DNA of 64,000 nt. It comes from Alectoria sarmentosa. Its lineage: Eukaryota; Ascomycota; Lecanoromycetes; Lecanorales; Parmeliaceae. Made by a program: the position numbers and the translations under genes. Below the pieces are notes generated by a model. It was not told where the DNA came from, ran no database searches, and saw only the letters and a program-made list of their open reading frames with translations. Within the stretch, counting starts at the first letter, position 1, and each line of letters starts with the position of its first letter. Positions 55,355-64,000 of this stretch are shown here, piece by piece. The stretch spans positions 186,001 through 250,000 of the forward strand of contig WOGZ01000010.1 in assembly GCA_009733775.1 (NCBI GenBank), given 5' to 3'.

Positions 55355-55824
55355 CGCCCCAGTCACACCGGCGAGCTGACATTCAGCGAGAGATCTTGAG
55401 ACCGGAGATTATTCCATTAATGTAGATACTCAGCAAGATTTATAACCCTGACGTTATATAGAGCCAGCCAGTCCTAACAGCGTCTGGCCTAGCAACGGAG
55501 TGACTGATACCACCTTCGCGGTGCCAACTTTTTCGATTTAAGTGACCTCCAAGCATCGCTTTTGTGTCCAGAGCGACCTGAGTTGAGTTGACATTAAAGA
55601 GACATATAAGGCGTGTACATACGCCGTAAGGAAAGAAGAAGTGAAGTCTATTGCATCCACCAAACCCTAGGTAAAATCGTAAGCGCGAAGGCTCCGTGAC
55701 ACCCTTGCATTACAAAATCATTGGTATCCTTCCTCACCGTGTGCGCCGACGCTGAATGTCGTTTTTATCGTTCCTGTTCGTCAATATACATGATGGCTCT
55801 CCTTGTTTTCCAATTCCCTTGGGA
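55355..55824. other. Convergent gap ALG14 / CaMKK
   Basis: 470 bp between stops; nothing recognised. Confidence 0.35.
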
Positions 55825-58800
55825 TCAGGCCATTGCCAGGCCTTCATCTTCGCTGTCCGAGTCTTGTTCTCCCTCGCCATTGTAGCCTGCGTCGTCGTCT
55901 GCTGCTGCTCTATCCGCTGCGGCTCTCGAAATCAACGGCGTTGGATTAGGCGATTCGCTCTTATTTTCACCGTGGTGCGACCCGCTCCTCCTATCAATAT
56001 TCAAGGGTGAGATTAATTTCTCCGGGGCTAGGGCCCGGGTCTCTTCATCTTCTTCAATAGGTACATATAGGGACGAGGCCACGGAAGGGATGCGAGAGTG
56101 AGCCGTCGATTCACCGGAACCAATCTGATCCGAGGATGAGGAGATGACAAAGGCCGAAGTGCTGTCCGCTGTATGACGTAGCTGAGAAAGACAGACCTCA
56201 TCGTCTGGAGATGGTAAGCAGGCAACATCGGCACCTGTGGACACTATTGAAGGGCGACTCATGCGTTGCGCGTACTCAAAGGTTTTTTGGCGGTGATTCT
56301 GCTCTTGTGCACGCCGAAATGCTTCACTTGGTAAATCCTGCAGCACAGGGTGTGCGTCTGGTCCTTCGCGAAGAGCTGCAGGCTGGTCCACGTGCCCGGC
56401 AGCGATGGCCGACGAGAGGGCAAGGCTTGGCGAGGCATGGAAGTTTTCAGCGCTGTCACCTATAGAGGATGAACGACTTGATTGAGAGGGACTCTGGCGT
56501 CCAACACCTCGCTCTCTACTTCGCATACTTTTTGCGAATCGTCGTCCTGCCCCCGAAAATACATTGCCAAGACTTGATGACGAGTTCGACGTGGGATTGA
56601 CAACAGTAGTGGTCGCTGATGAGAAGTCTTCACTGGGCGACGAAGTGTTTGGCGATAATGCCTCTCTTAAAAGGCCAGGCACAGGAGCACGTATAGTCTT
56701 CATAGAATCAGCAGTGGATAGCGTCCGGTCAGAGAGCTCCGGCCGATTAGCTTGCGGATCACTTGCAGGCCTCACAGCATTTCCACTGTCGTCAAAATAC
56801 GAGGGATTATTGTTCATTTCGGGGCTGGCTGCAACGCTCTGTGAAAGTGGATGCTCTGAGGTCTCTCTCGATGCGCGTAGTGCAGGTAGAATCTGCTCGT
56901 CCCCCCTCAAACTAGTCCTCCTCTCATCTCTGAAACTGGGGGCATTCTTGATAGAAGCCGTTGAACCTGCGCTATCAGAAGCTTTAGCATTACTGCTAGT
57001 CCTCTTGCGATTTTGGGAGCCGCGGCCTCGCAAGACAGAGCCGACTCTCTGGAATCCCGCTTTGACGCGGTCGAAGACGGTGAGTGGCGTGACGGAGTCT
57101 TGGACTTCTTGCGTGGAAACCTCAATCTTCTTGCCCTCGCTTTGTAGTGACGGATCGGTCTGGTCGATCCAAAGAGTGCGATCTGTTATGCCTTGAAGTA
57201 CCCAGGGATGATGCTTGACCTCTTTCAGAGTGATGCGTTTAGAAGGCTTCTTTTCGAGTAGGCGCTTCAGCAAGTCACGAAGCTCGTCATTGACATCTTC
57301 GTATTCGAGGATATCATCGAATCTCTTTCTACGATCTGTCACCGTGCCGAAGGCTTTGCTCGCAATCTCATGAGGAACACCCTTGAGGCGCATTCGAGGA
57401 ATGAACACCTCGTCCCGAGCTATCTTCTGGTACATTGAAAATTGGTTGCCGTCGAAGAAAGGAAGTCGTCCAAAGACCATCGCATAAAGTGTAACCCCAA
57501 GGGCCCAAACGTCAATCTGACCAGTAATTGCTGGACGTTCGGAGTCCCCACCACCTTCAAAATACTGAGGGTCGCAAAGTTCAGGGGCATAGAAAGCTGG
57601 AGTGCCGACTGTTTTTGCAAGCTCGATGGCTTCATCGTGTACCTCCGCGTCAGCTTCAGCAATCTCTTCGTTGTTGTCATCTTCTCTGATGGGCTTGCCC
57701 AGATAGGACACTCCAAAGTCAGATATCTTGACACGAAAGCCTGTGGTCCACAACAGATTGGCAGGCTTTATGTCACGATGGATGATACCTTGAAAGTGCA
57801 GGTATTCCAGCCCAAGGACGGTATCACGAAAGGCATCCAGAGCTTGGGCTAATGTAAGGCAGGGCACATAGCGGAAGTTCTCATCGATTGGCTCCCAATC
57901 ATGTTCTCCAAGGATTATCTTGTTCAGCAACGACTGCAACTCAACATCTTTGGTGGTTTCTTTGGCCTCCGATCCTGACGTCGGTCCTTCAAATTGTGCC
58001 GGCGTCTCGGGGCGAGAGGATGATGCGCTCGCGAGCGCGCTGGCTGTGTCTATGGAGCGTGAGACTGGCTTTGGTGTGTGGCTCGGCGTTTCACTTCGAG
58101 GTGTAGAACCTGTTGTGTCCACCTGTATTGGCTTGTTTTCCGGTTGGTTGTTATCTTGACTCTGAGCTGGCAATTGGCCTATGGATTCCGCACAGGCTTC
58201 ATCCTCGGATTCGCCACCATACTCAAGGGAGAAGTAAGGATCGAAGCCGGGATTATGTGCTTCGCGTTGAGCATCTACGCATCGAAACCGTTCTTGATCT
58301 ATACGTTTCTGATCTGCGAGCCGTTGGGCTTTCTCGTGTCGCCTTGACGGTGCTAATCTATTGAATTCGTCAATAGCTGCTCTCTCGTGGTCGTCGCTGA
58401 GGCCGTTTGCCAGTTCGCGTTCGCAACGCTCCATCTCAAACAGCGCAACATCTTTGTCAGTTGGTTTGCGCCAAACAATCTCTCCTCGCTCGACATATTC
58501 AAGCGCCAAGTAAACTTTGCCCCATTCGTCATCGTCGATGACTTCAAGCAAGCTGACAACATTCGGATGCCGAGCTTTTTTGAGAATGGCTACTTCTTTC
58601 TTTATCATGTCATTCGGATCTCCTGATCTTCCCAGTCGCAACTTCTTCGAGAAGCGTCGCACAATTTTGACGGCGCACAGGGTATCCGTAATCAAGTCTC
58701 GAGCAAGCTTTACAGTACCGTGGTTACCGCTTCCGAGCTTATCCAATAGCTCGTAGTGATTGATGGTCTTTCTGCCCGATATAGGATCGATATCTTTCAG

Positions 58801-59838
58801 CAATTTATGAGTCCTGCAGCATGTTAGCAAGACATCAAAAACATGACCCATGTTTTAGATAAGCTAGAACCAAGATAGACCTTACTCCTTTGGCGCCTGT
58901 AGATGGGCGGGATGAAGCATAGGGGTGCCTGAACGCGTCTCGTCGGCCTCACCCGTCCAGTGCCTCTTCGACAGCTTGGGCGTAAACAAGCCAGGACTCT
59001 GTGCTGGCGTGTTGCCGACTGTCTTTGCTCCTGAAGGGATTTGCGGGTAGCCTCGCGGAGGTGTCTCATCGCTCGAAGGGAAGGATGGATTCTGGAAAGG
59101 ATTGGAGCTTCGAGTGCGAAGATGGTGAGGCTCGCCTGGTTGGTAGGGTGGGGGATAATGCTGATGTTGCAGAGCCTTGAAAGATTGATCCGGGTAATTA
59201 GGATAGTCTGGTCCTTCCCGGCGCCGTGACAAAGGTCTAGTCTGGAAGTTAGGAACAGAAACAGGTCTGTTACTCTCAGGATTGAACAAAGGCGTATAGT
59301 CCTTCCATACACTTGCACGACTATCAGGAGAGACCGGTGTAGAAGAAGTGTCAAGCTGACTATTTGTGGAAACGCTCAGCCCGGTTGAGGACACATTGGA
59401 CGAGGATGGTGTTCGAGAAATATCGGCAACCAACGATTCTTGCGGACCTTTTCGAGTGAAGTAGTCAGAGTGTCCAGACACTAAGATGTTTTCCTCTCGG
59501 TCTCCTTGGTATTGGTCCTGATCTTCATTTTGCACAGGTACAGACAGCTTTGACGCTAGGGACTCAATTGCCAATGGCGGATGCGACAGCTTTGGTGTCC
59601 TCATTTGATCTTCTTCCATTGTTGGCAATCCATATTTCGCGTGCACTAGATCAAGTTCTTTCGAGTGCGGTGGCTCCAATGCTCGATCATTGGCTTGGAA
59701 AGTGATTCGATTGGGCCCAAGACCATCCAAGTGCAACGCATCGATTGCAAGTGGAGCCGTCATGGGCGTCTTCTCTCCAAGTGATACCTCCTGGCTTGGA
59801 TGGTCTCTGATACTTTCCTCCTTGTCTGTGGTAGCCAT
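55825..59838 (-). CDS. CaMKK/Sak1-family protein kinase (Ssp1/CmkC type)
   Basis: Exons 58886-59838 and 55825-58813, intron 72 nt; 1,313 residues. The splice gives LQAPKETHKLLKDIDPISG. About 330 residues of disordered Ser/Pro region precede the kinase domain: YELLDKLGSGNHGTVKLARD, AVKIV. A long charged insert in the N-lobe/hinge region (about 170 residues) follows. Then IIHRDIKPANLL, VKISDFGVSYL, VGTPAFYAPELC, and ITGQIDVWALGVTLYAMVFG. The activation-loop Thr context is conserved. Fungal members act upstream of Snf1/AMPK or CaM kinases (A. nidulans CmkC, S. pombe Ssp1, yeast Sak1/Tos3). The ~550-residue C-terminal tail is disordered and ends DSEDEGLAMA. No clear CaM-binding helix picked out by eye. 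Confidence 0.88.
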
Positions 59839-62812
59839 TCCGCTCTCTCAGGTTTCTCTGCCTTTCCGCTCGATATGGAACTCCCAGTCCGGAATCAGTG
59901 TACTATGTAGCCTGGTTACTTCAATTGGATGTCATCGAGGTCGGAAGAAATTGATGTCCCTTCGGCAGGTCATTATGTCCCAGAACCCTTTCAGCGGATA
60001 CGTGTTTTCCCAAGTCGGATGCAAAGGGGTCCCGGGGGTAATGGAATCCTTGGGCTCCGCTCAATGGGTAACAGTAGAAGGTTGCTGCAGTCTTCCAAAA
60101 AGATGTCCGGCGCCTCGATGTTTCCTCCACAAGGCTTTGCAATGTGTATACGTGTGAAGAAATAGTCAGCGAGTGTTGGGGTTGGCGCGTTGGATATCGT
60201 GAGTAGGGATCTAATCAGGCTTCAGCATGGTCCTGTGACGACTCGATGTGATTGGAAGGATAGGGAGGAAGCCCACAGTGATGGAAGGATATCGATTGAG
60301 TTGCAATGAGGATAACAGGACAGCTTGTTGCTGTGTTTAGGGGACAATGGACAAGCTTTTTCGCACCCCACTCTTTCTATTTAGTGACGTCGGAGGATGT
60401 TTGACGAGGCGCTTTATGTTACTGGCGAGTCGCAAAACGGGGAAATCAGAGGCAGCAAAAAGGAATGAAAGAGTGTTTATATCGGTTTGAAGCAGGGGAA
60501 GAATTGTTGAAGAAAAGCTTGGGAAAGCATTCGGGAGGGGAAAAAGAGGCAGAGACAGTAGTATAGAAGTACTCTTTCTTGTAGAGAGTGGGAAAAATTG
60601 TCAATCTTCGAATCTAAGGCCGCCCCGCAAACTAAATCAACCTACGAGGCTACGAGAGTCGGAAAGGGAAGATTAAAAAAAAGGGCTTTAGCGTGCATGT
60701 TAATCTTGTGTCACCTACGGAGTAAGAGTAAGTCAGTCAGGCCTTACCGAGCTTGCTCAACGAAGGCCCCGAACGAAGGTGTCAAGGTCCTAAGTCGTGG
60801 TGGTCATAGCTGAGCGTTGAATCAAATTTCCGTCTGCCTTTCCATTGGCTGTAATGCATAAATAATCCCTACAATCAAAGGCACCAGGGTAAGCGAAAGG
60901 AACCCATGTTGCACACTTGCACACTATCTCTGCGATGATCCCACTACGGATGCATATCATTCTGGCACCATCCGCCATCCAGGCTAGGCGGCTGAACGCC
61001 TATCGTCCAAGTGCCAAATCATGCGGACCCTCTGCTGCTCTCTTTTCTTATTAGCCTCTTTCTGACTTCTGACGTGATGGAACTTGGCTCATCTTCGATC
61101 AGTGTGCCTTCGATCAGTGTGCCTTGGAATGGGGCTACCGATCTCGTTGAACGGAAACGCAGGGCAGACCGTTCACTGATTAATCCTCGTTCAAATGTCA
61201 TGGCGATATGAAAAAAAAAGGTCTTGGCGAGAAAAATCTTCAAGTAATGGCATTTCGTTATTGGAGGAAGGAAGAAGCTACTGACTATGGTTCTCCTTAT
61301 GCGGGACGCTTTGGCACCACGATTTGCATACTTGCATAATCTAAAACCTCCTGCTGCCCAATCATACCGTTCCAACTCCCTTCCCCAGGTTTCCTTCGTA
61401 AACTAACACCTTTCTCCGGACCCATCAGCACTTTGGCCAGACCTCCCTTGTCCTTCCCAACATTTTGCACTATCGACTCATCGACAGATCGCTCGCTTTG
61501 CCCAGTTGTAAGGACTCGGCATGAGCCGGCTGGTGCGGGGAGGAGTACTTTCATGCAACAGGCCGAAAATGGTTGTATGCACCACCATGCCGGCCACCAC
61601 CAGTAATGCAACTGAGGCATTATCTGTCGAATGAAACCATTTTGGGCTCAACAGTTTCTTGTTTTCCACACATCTCGCTCTTTTGGCTCTTCCTCTCATT
61701 AGTCAAATGAATAAATGAATATCTGAATCTCAAGCTGGGGTTGCAAAAGGCACGAACGTGGCGTGTGTAAACAAGGTTCTCAAATTCGCTAGCGATCTTC
61801 GTTGCCCCTCAAGGCAGGGCTGCCGCTCGGGTTGTGAGAGTACGAGAGATACCTACATACGCCTCAAGCAACATCTTGATCCTTCGATCATTATTTGCCC
61901 TGAAGCCAACCTATACCATTGCCATCTCGCAGTCATGAATCATGAGAATCATCATCGGGTTCACATCATCGCTTCCCTGGCCGAAACGATGTGCCTTTCT
62001 TTCCAGTCTTTCCTATTGCTGCAAGAGCTCACATTACACTTTACTTCAATCGGAGTACTTCCGGAGGATTAATCGAAGCATCTCATGCACACTCATCTAC
62101 ATACTGCTGTACGTCTCATGGCTGTCACACCCGGAGCGCAATTAAACAAGGGTCTTCAGTCACTATTTTCGGCTTCTGAGCACTTGTCTCGTCTCGTTTT
62201 TGAGCGACCACGTCGATTCCTTTGATAATCAAAGCTCGTTTATCGTAGCTTCCTGCACTGCATCATTCAGGCTGCCCCAAGATACACTACGTGTGCATGC
62301 CGTCAACATGCCTTGATGCCTAGATAGACACGCCATGGAGGTTCAGGTGATGTTGAAGTCACATTGTCAAGACACAACGAGCCCCAGTCATCGTATTTCT
62401 AAAGCTTGGATCAGATGTCCGTTTGTGTATACAATTCAAGAGTAGATTAGCGAGGAAGGAGCCAAGTGCGTTGCACGATTACTCTTAGAGCAGCGCCTAG
62501 TGCTCTCAGACGGCAGTGCTAGGGCACATATCTTGGCTTCTGATACCAACATTTTTCAAGATTGATGCACATCATCTCAATATTGGATCGGCTCATCATC
62601 CGAAGATCCCCACCGCGACTGGCCATCGTGAAGTCGATGAGTGGTGATTTTTTGGTTCTGGTTCTTCAGGAATTTGAACCTCTCGAGAGACACAGACCCA
62701 AACAGACCTCCGAGAGGCAATTAGGACACCCCGGCCCGTCCACCACGGATCGTGACTTGTCTTTTTCTCGCAGAATAATGCATGAATGTGTGATGAAGGG
62801 CCTCCCTCCATT
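59839..62812. other. Long gene-free interval upstream of CaMKK
   Basis: 2,974 bp, the longest interval without a recognisable protein. Short frames exist on both strands (for example minus 61297-61620, plus 61758-62072) but none has a domain, start context or splice structure I trust. A 15-bp direct repeat lies at 61093-61122. Probably CaMKK promoter and long 5' leader, the 3' region of the reductase gene, and perhaps a non-coding transcript. Confidence 0.35.
61093..61122 (+). repeat. 15-bp tandem duplication
   Basis: CTTCGATCAGTGTGC occurs twice head to tail, non-coding. Confidence 0.75.
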
Positions 62813-63799
62813 TCATATTATGCCTGGTATGACAGCCTTTCTGCTCCCTATCTTTTCCTTTCCAAATCTCTCAACGTACCACTGCTTGCCACCAAGAGCC
62901 CTCGGCAGCATGGTGGCCACCTCATTAATGAAGAATGTCCTCGCAGGCGCACAGGCCATTCCCCCAACCATCCAGAATCCACCCCACTCAACCCATTCGC
63001 ACAGGTAATGCGGAAACAACACCAAGCCAAAGAGGCCATTCTGAGGAACCATGTACACCTTCTCGACACTTTTCCCATCACCCTTCTCTCCCCGATCTTT
63101 CTGCTTTCTCTCCTGATTACGTGCTGCGGCCCTTCTGATCTCGCGCAACTCGTCGTCATGATACATGTTGCCCAGGAGACCAATTCCAAAGAGCATCAGG
63201 CCGAGTTCGAGTCTCATTGCCGCACCAATCCATTCGTCTTGTGTTGTGGGGCCGTATCCGCCGAGCCAGCCTCCAATACACGTAGCATTTATCAACTGAA
63301 AACTAAGCGCCAAAGCCCAGACTATGATGTGGATAGGTGACATGGACGGATTCAGGAACAGTGGGGAAATGAGGGCGCGGTAGATGTAGTGAACCGTCTT
63401 GAAAATGCAAAAGCAGTAAGCAACGTTGACGATGGAGGGCAACGAGCTGCTACTCACAAATAAAGCAGCCATAGTCCAATTCGTGAGTGGAAGACTCTCA
63501 ATTCCCTCTTGCTTCGGCAGAGAGTACATCAGGTACAAAAGCGTGATGAAGCCAGGCGCCTCCATAGTAGCCCAGCCAATCTTGCCCGGGATGTTGAAAG
63601 TCGATGTGGTTGAGGTCTTACCCATGGGATAATACTGGAAGAACCATTGGTACAAAGTAAGCTGCGTAGCTTGGGTTAGCGAAAGGGATTCTGGCCCCTT
63701 GCGGATGGCATAACGTACGATGGGGAAGAACTGCCAGAGGAATGTGATGAGCTCCCAATGCTCGCGGGAGGGCGGACACCAAGTTGGTATGATAGGCAT
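62813..63799 (-). CDS. Steroid 5-alpha-reductase family membrane protein
   Basis: Exons 63719-63799, 63458-63661, 62813-63397; 289 residues. Both introns (57 nt, GTACGT...GCTAAC...GCAG; 60 nt, GTGAGT...GCTTAC...CAAG) are stop-free multiples of three, so the unspliced frame is also open. Splicing gives FFPILTLYQWFFQYYPMGKT and AALFTVHYIYRALISPLFL, the latter being the conserved SRD5A substrate/NADPH region (HYxxRALI). The C-terminal domain has several membrane helices and NADPH-site residues (NGLFGLVLFPHYLCEWVEWG, GGKQWYVERFGKEK-like end). The enzyme would reduce a C=C bond of a sterol, polyprenol or fatty enoyl substrate in the ER; the exact substrate is not inferable. Confidence 0.87.
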   Translation of the reverse strand: MPIIPTWCPPSREHWELITFLWQFFPIVRYAIRKGPESLSLTQATQLTLYQWFFQYYPMGKTSTTSTFNIPGKIGWATMEAPGFITLLYLMYSLPKQEGIESLPLTNWTMAALFVSSSSLPSIVNVAYCFCIFKTVHYIYRALISPLFLNPSMSPIHIIVWALALSFQLINATCIGGWLGGYGPTTQDEWIGAAMRLELGLMLFGIGLLGNMYHDDELREIRRAAARNQERKQKDRGEKGDGKSVEKVYMVPQNGLFGLVLFPHYLCEWVEWGGFWMVGGMACAPARTFFINEVATMLPRALGGKQWYVERFGKEKIGSRKAVIPGII

Positions 63800-64000
63800 A
63801 ACGTTTGTTGTCGAATTCTTTTTTGTATATTAGTAACGGATATACAAAAAGACTTGATGTTTATAGGAAGTCAAGGAGGCATCAATGGAAAGTATTTCTT
63901 TGCAGAGGCATCCCCTCACCTCAGCTAGTAGGGTCGGCAATATTTCCAAGTTCCTACATAAGGTATCTGGATGATCTGGGAAGGATTTGGCGATAACAGA

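Noticed and set aside
61297..61620. 107-codon minus-strand frame with a hydrophobic start
   Set aside because: Considered as a small secreted protein, but the charge pattern and lack of a clean signal peptide leave it unsupported.
62640..62760. B-box-like GGTTCAAATTCC on the minus strand, considered as a tRNA
   Set aside because: No A-box or acceptor-stem pairing at the right spacing.
1..64000. Transposons, CRISPR arrays, rRNA
   Set aside because: No transposase-like protein, long terminal or inverted repeats, regular spacer arrays or rRNA signature seen; only short microsatellites.

Overview
The window is nuclear DNA of a filamentous ascomycete (Pezizomycotina). It is gene-dense on both strands. 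Most genes are split by short introns (about 47-90 nt) with GT donors, CTRAY-like branch points close to the acceptor, and AG ends. The gene set is typically fungal: PalA, CrzA, ALG11/ALG14, a CaMKK, Rho1 and a HeLo-domain protein. The sequence does not fix the class. No rRNA, tRNA, transposon or CRISPR array was recognised.

Layout from left to right. 1-11.6 kb: a Tag1/DUF3712-like vacuolar protein (-, cut by the window edge), ornithine carbamoyltransferase (+, 12 exons), a DUF3984-like acidic protein (+), PalA/Rim20 (-), an aldo/keto reductase (+), an ABM-domain protein (-, rebuilt from several exons), and a DUF1757 protein (+, frameshift in a G8 tract). 11.6-13.3 kb: ALG11 (-). 14.3-20.9 kb: a divergent signalling pair, a HeLo-pseudokinase protein (-) facing a catalytically complete kinase-ankyrin protein (+). 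21.8-30.8 kb: COX18 (+), a PTC5-type mitochondrial phosphatase (-), RQC1 (+) and Rho1 (-). 32-43 kb: CrzA, a kelch membrane protein and UFD2 (all -). 44-54 kb: an Hlj1-type ER J-protein (-), an Aim19-like protein (+), an Ecm25-type RhoGAP (-), a Cys-tailed unknown (-) and Ima1 (-). 54.5-64 kb: ALG14 (+), a CaMKK/Sak1-type kinase (-), about 3 kb without a recognisable gene, and a steroid 5-alpha-reductase family protein (-).

Most neighbours are independent housekeeping or signalling genes. There are functional echoes: ALG14 and ALG11 act on the same lipid-linked oligosaccharide on the cytosolic ER face; CrzA and the CaMKK are both Ca2+-signalling outputs; Rho1 and the Ecm25-type RhoGAP could be GTPase and regulator. 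The most provocative unit is the divergent pair at 14.3-20.9 kb. A HeLo domain fused to a pseudokinase that has lost all three catalytic residues sits beside an intact kinase-ankyrin protein. In domain logic this resembles an MLKL effector next to a RIPK-like kinase.

Gene models were built by eye from splice signals, reading frame and family motifs. Where exon lengths are given, they sum to a multiple of three.
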